A stretch of DNA of 31,659 bases from JAGORY01 sp964517585. GTDB taxonomy: Bacteria > Patescibacteriota > Gracilibacteria > Peribacterales > Peribacteraceae. Every line of letters starts with the position of its first letter. Positions within the stretch are counted from its first letter, which is position 1. Below the pieces are notes generated by a model that saw only the letters and a program-made list of their open reading frames with translations, was not told the DNA's origin and did no database searches. Position numbers and translations under genes: made by a program. This document shows positions 1 through 8,467 of this stretch, piece after piece. The DNA lies in NCBI GenBank assembly GCA_964517585.1, contig CAZFCB010000014.1, positions 1-31,659 on the forward strand, given 5' to 3'.

Positions 1-97
1 CACCTTCACCAATCTCCATCGGAGAAGAGTGGTGGAAGAGGATACGGTGATGATGTTCCGCTCACTTTCGTTTTTCTCTACACTGCACTCACACTCT

Positions 98-703
98 ATG
101 CAAAACAGACGACTCAAAATTGGTGTCATGGGCTCTGCGAGCGGTCCGCAAATTTCAGATCCTATCGCGCGGGAGAAAGCGACGAAACTTGGAAGTGAGA
201 TCGCAAGACGGAACCATATTCTTATCAATGGTGCTTGTCCCGGTCTTCCGCATGATGCGCTCATCGCAGCGAAAGAACTGAATGGACTGACCATTGGTAT
301 TTCTCCTGCTTTCTCCGAATACGAACACATTAACGAATATCTCTCGCCAGCCGGTCACGATATTATTATTTTTACGGGAATGGGATTCATGGAGCGCGAT
401 ATTATCAATATTCGTTCGTCGGACGCCGTTGTCATTATTGGCGGAGGAATCGGAACGCTGAATGAACTCACGATAGCGTACGAGGAAGGGCGTGCTATTG
501 GTATCATCACGAATTCAGGTGGCATCAGCAATTCTATTCCGCACGTTATTGAAGAGCTCTGTCGTCGTAAAATTCCTCCGAACATGGTTTTCGATGACGA
601 TCCCGTGAAATTGCTCGATAAACTGGAGGTCGTCACTCGCGAGTTTCCACTTCCGATCCATGAAGATGGACGTGTCAAAGATATGAAAGAGGGCAGAGGG
701 TAG
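98..703 (+). CDS. SLOG/LOG-like (TIGR00725-type) putative nucleotide-binding protein
   Basis: A Rossmann-type protein of about 200 residues. The N-terminal stretch KIGVMGSASGP, a central VVIIGGGIGTLNEL and the following AYEEGR match the lysine-decarboxylase-like/LOG superfamily, where GG-x-GT-x-x-E forms a phosphoribosyl or nucleotide site. The motif here is GGGIGTLNE rather than PGGxGTxxE, closer to the TIGR00725/SLOG-cluster-4 group than to cytokinin-activating LOG enzymes, so the substrate is unknown. The frame is open upstream to a GTG at 29, but ATG 98 is preferred: homology begins there, and a -35-like TTCCGC (56-61) and -10-like TACACT (79-84) with 17-bp spacing lie just upstream. No SD is visible. 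It converges with der. Family confidence is good; biochemical role is not established. Confidence 0.75.
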   Translation: MQNRRLKIGVMGSASGPQISDPIAREKATKLGSEIARRNHILINGACPGLPHDALIAAKELNGLTIGISPAFSEYEHINEYLSPAGHDIIIFTGMGFMERDIINIRSSDAVVIIGGGIGTLNELTIAYEEGRAIGIITNSGGISNSIPHVIEELCRRKIPPNMVFDDDPVKLLDKLEVVTREFPLPIHEDGRVKDMKEGRG

Positions 704-799
704 TCATCCTTCGAGACGCCCCGCTGCTGTCATACTGAGGAGCACGAACATTTGTGAGTGCGTCTCGAAGTATGGCAAGGCGGGTCTCCTCAGGATGAC
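703..799. repeat. Nested palindromic intergenic repeat
   Basis: GTCATCCT (703-710) pairs perfectly with AGGATGAC (792-799), and TCGAGACGC (711-719) with GCGTCTCGA (760-768). The core from 729 to 776 (GTCATACTGAGGAGCAC to CGTCTCGAAGTATGGC) recurs in diverged, inverted form near 31430-31496. It fills the gap between two convergent genes and could fold in RNA read from either strand, so it may also end transcription, although no T-tract follows the stems. Confidence 0.7.
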
Positions 800-812
800 A
801 AACATCTAACAC

Positions 813-2192
813 TTATTTAATCTTTCTCTTTTTCTCAAATCCTTCTTTTTCTGTTGGTTTCACTTTGAAACGAATGGGTGTTCCGTCGAAGCCGAAGGTT
901 TTTCTAAGCTGATTTTCCAAGTACCGGAGTTGTGATGCCTGTACTGCTCGTGGATTTTTAACGAACAAAACAAATGTTGGTGGAATTTCATCAGCTTGCG
1001 TGAGGTATTTAGTTCGCGCGATTTGGCCAAGAGGTTTGCCGTGCACTGTTTCCTCGAACCAACGATTGAGTTTATTTGTGGGAATGCGGCGAACACGGCT
1101 CATCTGCACAGCTTCTACCATATCGAAAAGCTTTACGAGACCTTCCCGAGTTTTAGCAGAACAGGGGATGACTCGCGCAAACTTTGTGACAAAGTGCAGC
1201 GTATCGGTGACAAATCCTATGCCGTCAGTACGCTTTTCGCCACGGAGCGTATCGATCTTATTCAGAAGGATCATGAGTCCTTTACCGCTTTCGATCGCCA
1301 TAGACGCGATGCGTTTATCCTGTTGTGTCGGGGCTTCAGCGGCACTGAGCACCAGAATCACGATGTCCGCTTGCTCAACGGCAGTCAGCGTTCGCATCGT
1401 GGAAAATCGTTCAATGTCGTCGTCACGTCTGGACGCTTGTTTCCGGAGACCAGCAGTATCGACGATGATGTACTGCTTGTCGTGGTACGTTACCTCGGTA
1501 TCGATGCTGTCCCTGGTTGTTCCGGCCACAGGCGAAACGAGGAGCGGGGACTTCTCCCGCTGGGAGTCAGACATGAGTGCATTCACAATGGAACTCTTTC
1601 CGACGTTTGGCCGTCCGATGATCGCGATGCGCGGAGGTTGATCTCCTGTTACTGGTGCCGCTTTCTCAAAATTTAAAAGCTTCAGATGTTTTACGATTGC
1701 AGCATTGAGTTCCTCGATGCCAATCCGATGAGGAGCACTGAGCGTCAGAATATCTTCACCGATGTCCATTTCGTGAAAATCAAGAATGAGAGCATCACGT
1801 CGTTCTACAGTATCAGCTTTCGTAAGAGCGACGATGACAGGTACGTGACGACGACGCTTTTTTCTCATGATCTCGATGATCTTCCGGTCATCAGCCGTGA
1901 TCTCCTCCATCGCATTGACGGTGAAGACGATGACATCGGCAAATTCGAGTGCGAGGAGTGACTGCTCAGCGACGTCCTGCTCGAAGTCTTTGTCTGCTGA
2001 TGCTCCTATCCCACCAGTATCGACGAGAAGATATGACATATTTTCAAGATCAACGCGGTGACTGATGAGGTCGCGTGTTGTCCCTGCAATGTCGCTCTCA
2101 ATCGACCTCCGCTTGCCGATGAGTCGGTTGAAGAGCGTAGATTTGCCCGTATTCGGGCGGCCGATGATCGCGACGGTCGGGAGTTTGGCCAT
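813..2192 (-). CDS. der: Ribosome-assembly GTPase Der (EngA)
   Basis: Double-Era-type GTPase of 459 residues, needed for 50S subunit maturation. Two tandem G domains are visible. The first has G1 GRPNTGKST near residues 9-17, G3 DTGG and a TKAD G4 motif. The second has G1 GRPNVGKSS near residue 193, G3 DTAG and NKID as G4. A C-terminal KH-like domain of about 110 residues follows, ending in a basic tail (KKRKIK). The length is normal for the family. The frame opens at TTG 2204, but ATG 2192 is the start: MAKLPTVAIIGRP begins there and a -10-like TATATT lies 11 bases upstream. Divergent from leuS. Confidence 0.96.
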   Translation of the reverse strand: MAKLPTVAIIGRPNTGKSTLFNRLIGKRRSIESDIAGTTRDLISHRVDLENMSYLLVDTGGIGASADKDFEQDVAEQSLLALEFADVIVFTVNAMEEITADDRKIIEIMRKKRRRHVPVIVALTKADTVERRDALILDFHEMDIGEDILTLSAPHRIGIEELNAAIVKHLKLLNFEKAAPVTGDQPPRIAIIGRPNVGKSSIVNALMSDSQREKSPLLVSPVAGTTRDSIDTEVTYHDKQYIIVDTAGLRKQASRRDDDIERFSTMRTLTAVEQADIVILVLSAAEAPTQQDKRIASMAIESGKGLMILLNKIDTLRGEKRTDGIGFVTDTLHFVTKFARVIPCSAKTREGLVKLFDMVEAVQMSRVRRIPTNKLNRWFEETVHGKPLGQIARTKYLTQADEIPPTFVLFVKNPRAVQASQLRYLENQLRKTFGFDGTPIRFKVKPTEKEGFEKKRKIK

Positions 2193-2203
2193 AACGAAGC
2201 GCA

Positions 2204-2209
2204 AATATA
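2204..2209 (-). promoter_or_regulatory. Candidate -10 element of der
   Basis: On the minus strand TGG precedes TATATT, giving an extended -10-like element that ends 11 bases before the der ATG. No SD lies between. A -35 element is not obvious. Confidence 0.45.
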
Positions 2210-2254
2210 CCAGAAGTTTCTTGATCCTGCTGCGCTATTCGGAGACATTCTCGG

Positions 2255-2283
2255 TTGTCCCGAAGCAGGGTCATCAGTACTAT
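2255..2283 (+). promoter_or_regulatory. leuS promoter, candidate leaderless start
   Basis: TTGTCC (2255-2260), a 17-bp spacer and TACTAT (2278-2283). Six bases separate the -10 from ATG 2290, so the expected transcription start is at or next to the A of the start codon. No SD is present. Confidence 0.6.
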
Positions 2284-2289
2284 TCCGCC

Positions 2290-4770
2290 ATGAGCGACTA
2301 CGTCCCATCAGAAACCGAGGCCAAGTGGCGAAAGAAATGGGAAGACGCGGGTGTCTATACCGTGGATCTCGCGAAGGCGAAGAAGCCGTATTACTCCATG
2401 GTCATGTTTCCGTATCCGAGTGGCGACAAGCTCCACGTCGGTCATTGGTACAACTATGCTCCTGCAGATTCATATTCACGATTCAAGAAGATGCAAGGGT
2501 ATGACGTCTTCTCGCCTATGGGTTTCGATGCATTCGGACTACCAGCGGAAAACTATGCGATAAAGACCGGTGTAAAGCCAGCTGAATCTACAGCCAAAAA
2601 CGTGAAGACGATGATCGAACAGCTCAAGCGCATTGGTTGTATGTACGATTGGGACAAAACCCTGAGCACAACTGATCCAGAATATTACCGATGGACGCAG
2701 TGGTTATTTCTTGAAATGTACAGACACAAACTTGCGTACAAGAAGCTCGGCAACGTGAATTACTGTCCGAAAGATCAGACCGTGCTTGCAAATGAGCAGT
2801 GTCAGGATGGCAAGTGTGAGCGATGTGGCACGGACGTCATCCAGAAGCCGCTTGAGCAGTGGTACTGGAACATCAAGAAATATTCGCAAAAATTGCTCGA
2901 TGGTTTGCCTGACCTCAATTGGCCGGAGAAGACGAAGATCATGCAACGAAACTGGATCGGACGAAGTGAAGGAGTAAATTTCACGCTCAAAATGAAAGAC
3001 CTTGATTTTACGTTTGAAGTGTATGACTCCATTCCGCAGACATTTAATGCGCAGACGTTTACCGTCATAGCTCCAGAACATCCGATGGTTGCAACAATGG
3101 TGAAAGGCACAAAATATGAGAAAGATGTTTTGGCATTTGTGGCTCGCATGAAAAAACTCAAGGCAACAGAAAAATACAAATTTGATGAGCACGTAGAAGG
3201 AATTTTTACTGGCAGATATGTTGATAATCCTTTTGGAACTGGAGATCTACCAATTTGGGTGGCCTCTTTTGTTGTGATGGATTACGGCACGGGCATCGTG
3301 AATTGTTCTTCTCATGACGAACGTGACTTTGCATTTGCAAAAAAGTATGGCATCCCTCTGAAAACTGTTATGGCCCCAACGGATCCAGCTGAAGCAAAAA
3401 AAGTCCGTACACTCGAATATTGTTATACCAAAGACCCTGAAGGCGTCATGGAATATCCTGAGGAATTTAAGGGTCGAAAATGGGGAGAAGTGCGCGAAGA
3501 CATTATCGATTACATCGTGAAAAAGAAGATAGGAGTACGCAAGATCAACTACCGTCTTCGTGACTGGCTCGTCTCACGCCAGCGGTACTGGGGTGCACCC
3601 ATTCCCATTGTGTACGATCCTGAAGGAAATGCTCATCCGGTTCCCGATGAACATTTGCCGTGGACGCTCCCTACTGATGTTGAATTTAAGCCAACGGGCA
3701 AGTCACCACTGACTGACTCGCAGGAGTTCATCACACGCACTGAAAAGATTTTTGGAAAAGGCTGGCGTCCGGAATTCGATACGATGGATACGTTTGTGTG
3801 TTCGAGCTTTTACTATCTGCGGTATTTGGCCAGTGGCAATGGGCAATTGGCAATAAGCAATAAGAAAAAAGCTACAAGCCAACTGCCAACTGCACGTCTC
3901 GAAAATCACATAGTTGATCCCTCTCTGGAGAAAAAATGGCTCCCTGTCTCCATGTACATCGGTGGTTCTGAGCATGCGTGTATGCATCTCATCTATGCAC
4001 GGTTTGTCATGATGGCTCTGCATGACTTTGGACATGTGTCACATGCTGAGCCTTTTTCAAAACTCGTTCATCAGGGAATCATCACAAATCAAGGCGCAAA
4101 GATGAGTAAGTCAAAAGGTAATGTCGTCAGCCCCGACTCGTTTGTGGAATGGAACGGTGCGGATGTCTTCCGGATGTACCTCATGTTCATGGGTCCGTTT
4201 ACGGATGGCGGAGATTGGAGCGATACTGGCATCAAAGGTATCGCTCGGTTTGTTCAACGTGTTTTCAAGACTGTCACCGAGAAATCGAATAAAAAAGTTA
4301 TACAAGACAAACCCCATGTAAAAGCCATTCTCCATAAGACAATTCAGAAAGTCTCAGAAGACATCGAGTCGCTTCATTTCAATACTGCGATCAGTGCGCT
4401 CATGGAACTTCTCAATAGCATCGAGAAAGAAGAATCATTCTCCGTCGAACTCGGAAAAACAATCGCACTTCTTTTGTCACCTCTTGCTCCGCATCTCGCA
4501 GAAGAAATCTGGGAAAAACTCGAGGGGAAAGGCTTTGCTCTGGAGCAGTCGTGGCCAACATTCGATCCCGCACTTCTCATTGAGTCGACGATGACGATTG
4601 TTATTCAGGTGAACGGTAAAGTCCGCGGAGATCTTGTTGTACCAAAAGATGAGCCTAAGGAGTCGATTCTCAAACAAGCGAAAGACATTGAGAACGTGCA
4701 GAAATACCTGACCGGAGACCTGAAGAAAGAAATCTATGTGCCGGGGAAGCTTGTGAGTTTTGTGGTGTGA
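2290..4770 (+). CDS. leuS: Leucyl-tRNA synthetase
   Basis: Class Ia aminoacyl-tRNA synthetase of 826 residues that charges tRNA-Leu. The HIGH-type motif reads HVGH (about residues 49-52, in PYPSGDKLHVGH). A Zn-type cluster CPKDQTVLANEQC...CERCG, a CP1 editing domain with DERDFAFAKKYG, the LRDWLVSRQRYWG segment, GGSEHACMHLIYARF and the KMSKS loop (GAKMSKSKGNVV, near residue 605) follow in normal order. The anticodon-binding and C-terminal domains end in VNGKVRGDLVVPKD. The frame is open far upstream over der, but MSDYVPSETEAKWRKKWE is where homology starts, and a promoter sits 6 bases before it. Oddity: a low-complexity repeat is translated in-frame just before the GGSEHA motif (3832-3898). 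Confidence 0.97.
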   Translation: MSDYVPSETEAKWRKKWEDAGVYTVDLAKAKKPYYSMVMFPYPSGDKLHVGHWYNYAPADSYSRFKKMQGYDVFSPMGFDAFGLPAENYAIKTGVKPAESTAKNVKTMIEQLKRIGCMYDWDKTLSTTDPEYYRWTQWLFLEMYRHKLAYKKLGNVNYCPKDQTVLANEQCQDGKCERCGTDVIQKPLEQWYWNIKKYSQKLLDGLPDLNWPEKTKIMQRNWIGRSEGVNFTLKMKDLDFTFEVYDSIPQTFNAQTFTVIAPEHPMVATMVKGTKYEKDVLAFVARMKKLKATEKYKFDEHVEGIFTGRYVDNPFGTGDLPIWVASFVVMDYGTGIVNCSSHDERDFAFAKKYGIPLKTVMAPTDPAEAKKVRTLEYCYTKDPEGVMEYPEEFKGRKWGEVREDIIDYIVKKKIGVRKINYRLRDWLVSRQRYWGAPIPIVYDPEGNAHPVPDEHLPWTLPTDVEFKPTGKSPLTDSQEFITRTEKIFGKGWRPEFDTMDTFVCSSFYYLRYLASGNGQLAISNKKKATSQLPTARLENHIVDPSLEKKWLPVSMYIGGSEHACMHLIYARFVMMALHDFGHVSHAEPFSKLVHQGIITNQGAKMSKSKGNVVSPDSFVEWNGADVFRMYLMFMGPFTDGGDWSDTGIKGIARFVQRVFKTVTEKSNKKVIQDKPHVKAILHKTIQKVSEDIESLHFNTAISALMELLNSIEKEESFSVELGKTIALLLSPLAPHLAEEIWEKLEGKGFALEQSWPTFDPALLIESTMTIVIQVNGKVRGDLVVPKDEPKESILKQAKDIENVQKYLTGDLKKEIYVPGKLVSFVV
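3832..3898 (+). repeat. In-frame short-period repeat inside leuS
   Basis: Reiterated GGCAAT/GCAATAAG units (3832-3864) are followed, after an A-rich spacer, by GCCAACTGCCAACTGC (about 3877-3892). The two parts are nearly complementary: GCAATTGGC against GCCAACTGC gives 8 of 9 pairs. It encodes about 22 residues (SGNGQLAISNKKK then TSQLPTA) where typical LeuRS has a short loop. Confidence 0.6.
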
Positions 4771-4787
4771 AATGGCTTTCCAGTAAT

Positions 4788-5033
4788 TTATTCAAGGACT
4801 CCCTTTGAAAGGAGTGCTTGGATGCGACTAGCTACCTCTTGAGCGCTTTCTTTGCTCGTAGAAAGTAGTCTAAGGTTTGGAGTCACTGCCTTTATAACAG
4901 CATTGGATTGTTCAGCAAGATTAAGCTTATGTAAACATGATAGGACTCCTCCATCAGTTTGTAGTTCCAGAGCAAGCCTCGCTAGTCGTGTTGCATCTTC
5001 CAAATGTTCATTGGTTTTCATTTGGTGAATCAT
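4788..5033 (-). CDS. Small hypothetical protein, 81 residues
   Basis: I do not recognise the family. The product is soluble and predicted largely helical, beginning MIHQMKTNEHLEDATRLARL and ending QALLSKGVLE, with no membrane segment or known motif. The case for a real gene is its promoter: TTTACA and a consensus TATAAT with 16-bp spacing, the -10 ending 6 bases before ATG 5033. That is the same geometry as leuS. It converges with leuS (17-bp gap) and is divergent from the methyltransferase. An in-frame second Met (residue 5) is an alternative start. Confidence 0.6.
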   Translation of the reverse strand: MIHQMKTNEHLEDATRLARLALELQTDGGVLSCLHKLNLAEQSNAVIKAVTPNLRLLSTSKESAQEVASRIQALLSKGVLE

Positions 5034-5039
5034 GGAGGC

Positions 5040-5067
5040 ATTATAACATTATATTATGTCTTGTAAA
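5040..5067 (-). promoter_or_regulatory. Strong promoter of the small hypothetical gene
   Basis: Read on the minus strand: TTTACA (5062-5067), a 16-bp spacer, TATAAT (5040-5045), six bases, then ATG at 5033. Predicted leaderless. It lies in the divergent gap shared with the methyltransferase gene. Confidence 0.65.
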
Positions 5068-5091
5068 TAGTGCCATGTTGGGCAGAAGCTC

Positions 5092-6594
5092 TTGTTCTCG
5101 TACCATGCATCAGTGACGCACCCTTTTGACCGTTACGGCGATTTTACTGACCTTACTCTCCTGAAGGAGATGACAGAGCGGCCGCTTCGCAGATCCTTTC
5201 GAGTGAATACACTCAAGTGCTCCATAGAAAATATGCTGGCTTGGGGAAAGCAGAAAGATTGGAGTCTGAACCCAGTTCCATGGTGTGAAGAGGGTTTTTT
5301 TATCGACAGAGTTGATCGTGAGGAAGCGCTCGGCAAAGACTTCATGCACGTCATGGGAGGTTTCTACATGCAGGAAGCAGCCAGCATGCTCCCAGTTTCG
5401 CTTCTTGATCCTAAGCCCGGAGAAAAAATTCTCGATATGTCGGCAGCCCCCGGCAGCAAGACAACACAGATTGCCGCACGAATGCAGGGTAGGGGAGTGA
5501 TCGTTGCTAACGATGTCCAAGAAAAACGTATCTGGTCGCTCCTGACAAATCTCCAGCGATGCGGCGTCACCAATGCATGTGTGACGCGTAAGGTCGGACA
5601 GTGGTTTGCGGGACACATGACCGAAGTCTTTGACCGTGTTCTGTGCGACGCTCCCTGTACCGCGCAGGGAACAGCGCGCAAAGATGCAGACGCGCTGAAC
5701 TATTGTTCCATGGACAACGTTGGAAAAATGGCAAAATTACAACGAGAACTTCTTGAGTCTGCTATTCATGCCTGCAAAGTTGGTGGTCGCATTGTGTACT
5801 CCACATGCACGCTCACTCCTGAGGAGAATGAAGACGTCGTTTTGAGTGTGCTCGCAAAATATCCGGATCAGCTAGTCGTTGTTGACCCTGCCGCAGCAGT
5901 GAGTGGGAGTAGTCGGAATGTTTTATGTGAATCTGCAGTACGAAGTTCCGAGAGAGTGCAGGCCCATCTGAGGAAATCTGTCGACTACTCACTACCCACT
6001 ACTTACTACCCACTACTTCGCCTTTGGCCTCAGACATATGACACCGAGGGTTTCTTCAGTGCAGTGATCGAAAAGCGTGCACCAACGCGAGATCGTCAAA
6101 CGAAGAAAGACTTAGAACCGCACCGCTGGTCACTGCTGCCAAACTCACGACGCAAGAATGTCGCGGACAGATTGGAAGATTGGTTCGGGACATCGTTTCT
6201 TCATGAAGGTGACCAACTCTTTGAAATGAAAGAGCAGCTTTTTCTTTTGCCGGAGGAATTTCTTCATTTTTTCCTGCCCGTCAATCCTTACATGGGTGGC
6301 ATTCCGTTTGGGAAAAACACATCGCACGGGCTTGTGCGTCTGTCTCACGAAATGGCGACGCTGCGCGGAGCGGAGGCCACCAAACAAGTTCTACGCGTTT
6401 CTGATGAAGAGATGACTTCTGTACTGCAAGGCGTGAATATTCCAGCTTCTCCTGAAGGATTTGATGATGGCGATGTGCTTTTTTCTGTGGAAGCACCTTC
6501 GATGGCAAGAGATATCGTCTTCGGTCGTGGGATGCTGAAAGATGGGAAAGTCCTGAATCGGCTTCCGAGAGATATTGTGAGGATGTATTCGTAA
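5092..6594 (+). CDS. RsmB/RsmF-family RNA (cytosine-5) methyltransferase
   Basis: NOL1/NOP2/Sun-type SAM-dependent m5C methyltransferase of about 500 residues. The N-terminal part has RRSFRVNTLK and GGFYMQEAASMLP. The SAM-binding motif I is MSAAPGSKTTQIA. Motif IV is DAPCTAQGTARKD, and motif VI YSTCTLTPEENE carries the expected catalytic Cys. The C-terminal region (LWPQTYDTEGFFSAVIEKR, then a PUA-like segment with YMGGIPFGK) fits the RsmF/YebU architecture, so 16S rRNA is the likely target, but tRNA is possible. The start is uncertain: TTG 5092 is the first in-frame start after a TAG at 5068, and GTG 5113 is an alternative. The linker at 5986-6020 contains a perfect 14-bp tandem duplication. 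Confidence 0.88.
   Translation: MFSYHASVTHPFDRYGDFTDLTLLKEMTERPLRRSFRVNTLKCSIENMLAWGKQKDWSLNPVPWCEEGFFIDRVDREEALGKDFMHVMGGFYMQEAASMLPVSLLDPKPGEKILDMSAAPGSKTTQIAARMQGRGVIVANDVQEKRIWSLLTNLQRCGVTNACVTRKVGQWFAGHMTEVFDRVLCDAPCTAQGTARKDADALNYCSMDNVGKMAKLQRELLESAIHACKVGGRIVYSTCTLTPEENEDVVLSVLAKYPDQLVVVDPAAAVSGSSRNVLCESAVRSSERVQAHLRKSVDYSLPTTYYPLLRLWPQTYDTEGFFSAVIEKRAPTRDRQTKKDLEPHRWSLLPNSRRKNVADRLEDWFGTSFLHEGDQLFEMKEQLFLLPEEFLHFFLPVNPYMGGIPFGKNTSHGLVRLSHEMATLRGAEATKQVLRVSDEEMTSVLQGVNIPASPEGFDDGDVLFSVEAPSMARDIVFGRGMLKDGKVLNRLPRDIVRMYS
5991..6018 (+). repeat. 14-bp tandem duplication in the methyltransferase linker
   Basis: ACTACCCACTACTT occurs twice head to tail (5991-6004, 6005-6018), preceded by a related ACTACTCACT. 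It encodes part of SLPTTYYPLL between the catalytic and C-terminal domains, where the RsmF family tolerates variable length. Confidence 0.75.
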
Positions 6595-6629
6595 GGAAAT
6601 ACCCAATTCCCGAAGACCGGGACGCCGCG

Positions 6630-6650
6630 CCTGCCTGTCCGGTAGGCAGG
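6630..6650. repeat. Short hairpin repeat upstream of dnaG
   Basis: CCTGCCT (6630-6636) and AGGCAGG (6644-6650) form a perfect 7-bp stem around GTCCGGT. The methyltransferase stop is 36 bases upstream. No T-tract follows, so it looks like a dispersed palindromic repeat rather than a good intrinsic terminator. Confidence 0.6.
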
Positions 6651-6694
6651 TCGAAGTTACAGGAAATGAAGGTTTGGTGAGCTCCTGCATCTGC

Positions 6695-6700
6695 TACACT
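6695..6700 (+). promoter_or_regulatory. Candidate -10 element of dnaG
   Basis: TACACT ends 9 bases before ATG 6710. The leader would be only 2-3 bases. The CCTCC just before the ATG is the complement of an SD, not an SD. Confidence 0.5.
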
Positions 6701-6709
6701 GCACCTCCT

Positions 6710-8467
6710 ATGGACGTCAAAGATGAGATTCGCGCACGGCTTCCGATCGACCAATTGGTTGCACAGTATTGTCAGATTAAGAGAAAAGGCAGGAATTTCG
6801 TGAGCCTCTGCCCGTTTCATAACGATAGTCATCCAAGTTTTCTCATTTCTCCAGACAAAGGGATTGCATACTGTTTTGCGTGCCAAAGTGGAGGAGATAT
6901 TTTCAGCTTTTTCCAGAAGATTGAATCCGTAGATTTTCCCACAGCAGTCAAGATGCTTGCGGAGAAAGCAGGTGTCGAGATTCCAAAGGATAACTTCCAG
7001 AAGAAGCCGTCAGTTTCGAAAGATGAGAAGGATCGCCTCCGTGAGTGTTTGGCAGCTGCCTCCACATTTTTTGAGACGAAACTCAGAGCTATTCCAGCAG
7101 CACTCAGCTATGTCGAAAAGCGCGGAGTTCCACCGGAGCTCATCACGAAGTTTGGTATCGGCTACTCTCCCGATTCGTACTCTGAAACATATGATCATCT
7201 TCTGAAACTCGGCTTCAGTCGTAGCGAAATTGTGACAGCCGGCCTAGGAATACAGAAAGAAATCGAGGGATCAATCTACGATCGTTTCCGTCATCGCATT
7301 ATGTTTCCTATCCGGGATGCGCAAGGTTCCATCATCGGATTTGGCGGCAGAGCAATGGGAGATAGCGACGCGAAGTACGTCAACTCGCCCGAGAGTCCTC
7401 TGTACAACAAATCCTCAGTTCTCTTCGGATTATTCCAGGCTCGAGATGCCATCAGAAAAACACGAAAAGTTGTACTTGTGGAAGGATACTTTGACTGTAT
7501 CGCAGCCCACAAGGCAGGCATAGAACACGTTGTTGCAGTCAGCGGAACAGCACTGACCGAGGATCATGTAAAAATTCTCCGTCGGCACGCAGATGAGGTG
7601 ATTCTCTGTCTTGATCAAGATAACGCCGGACAACTAGCAGCCGTTCGCGCATTTGATCTTCTCAGTCGTGCTCATCTCCGTATCAACTCAACAACGCTCC
7701 CAGCAAAAGATCCCGATGAACTCGTACAACGTGATCCGATACTTTTTGCACACATACTCAATGACACAGCTATTCCGTACATCGACTCTGTCATCAGCCG
7801 CCTGAAGTTACGACCAGATACCTCCGAACCATCGGGAAAACTTGTCGTTGCTGAGACTCTTTTTCCTCTTCTCGATGCGGTGCCGACATCGGTGGAAGTA
7901 CGTGCATACATACAGAAAGCAGCACAAAGCTTCGGTGTCATCGAAAGTGAATTTGATCGGGATTTCAGAGCTTGGAAAACGCAATCTGGATCACTCAAAA
8001 AAGCAGAGGCTCCACACGTCATGACGTTTGATTCGTATAGTCGATACGAGCTCTGCATTGGCTTTGCATTACTCTACCCACTCGTCAGACTTCTTGTGCC
8101 TGAGCTCATTGCTCCAGAGGATGATATATATGCCGCCCTTGTTTCTGTACTACCTTTGTCCCCGGAAAAAACTGCTGCGGAACTGTTGGCACCTCTCGAC
8201 ATCGACCCAGTGATCAAAGAAAAACTGAACGTACTTGTATTGTATTGTGAGGAGAATTTTCCCGTTTGGTCGGACAACATGGCACCGAAGGAGTTTCGCA
8301 AGCTCGTGCTCTCGAGTAATCGAGAAAAGATGCTTGAAAAGCAACTCACGATCGTCAAGGAGCTGAAAATTGCACGCGAGAAGGGAAGGAAAGACGAAGA
8401 GACGAGACTCCTGACGCAGTACCAGCAGCTTCTAAGACTCATGATGATGGCATCGAGTGCATCATGA
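6710..8467 (+). CDS. dnaG: DNA primase DnaG
   Basis: Replicative primase of 585 residues that makes RNA primers for the replisome. The N-terminal CHC2 zinc finger is CPFH...CFAC (about residues 34-57, in LCPFHNDSHPSF and YCFACQSGGDIFSF). The catalytic core follows with FGIGYSPDSY and RIMFPIRDAQGSIIGFGGRAM. The TOPRIM metal site is VVLVEGYFDCIAAH near residue 252 with LCLDQDNAG near 302. The C-terminal 200 residues are less conserved, as usual for the helicase-interaction region. ATG 6710 (MDVKDEIRARLP) is preferred over the upstream in-frame start at 6674 because homology begins there and a -10 hexamer sits just ahead. The stop overlaps the next gene's start (ATGA). Confidence 0.96.
   Translation: MDVKDEIRARLPIDQLVAQYCQIKRKGRNFVSLCPFHNDSHPSFLISPDKGIAYCFACQSGGDIFSFFQKIESVDFPTAVKMLAEKAGVEIPKDNFQKKPSVSKDEKDRLRECLAAASTFFETKLRAIPAALSYVEKRGVPPELITKFGIGYSPDSYSETYDHLLKLGFSRSEIVTAGLGIQKEIEGSIYDRFRHRIMFPIRDAQGSIIGFGGRAMGDSDAKYVNSPESPLYNKSSVLFGLFQARDAIRKTRKVVLVEGYFDCIAAHKAGIEHVVAVSGTALTEDHVKILRRHADEVILCLDQDNAGQLAAVRAFDLLSRAHLRINSTTLPAKDPDELVQRDPILFAHILNDTAIPYIDSVISRLKLRPDTSEPSGKLVVAETLFPLLDAVPTSVEVRAYIQKAAQSFGVIESEFDRDFRAWKTQSGSLKKAEAPHVMTFDSYSRYELCIGFALLYPLVRLLVPELIAPEDDIYAALVSVLPLSPEKTAAELLAPLDIDPVIKEKLNVLVLYCEENFPVWSDNMAPKEFRKLVLSSNREKMLEKQLTIVKELKIAREKGRKDEETRLLTQYQQLLRLMMMASSAS

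Noticed and set aside
996..1676. Two long plus-strand frames opposite der
   Set aside because: They are antisense to the well-conserved der frame, encode no recognisable motif and have no start signals.
2065..2289. Upstream extension of leuS
   Set aside because: It overlaps the 5' end of der, shows no LeuRS homology and lies upstream of the leuS promoter.
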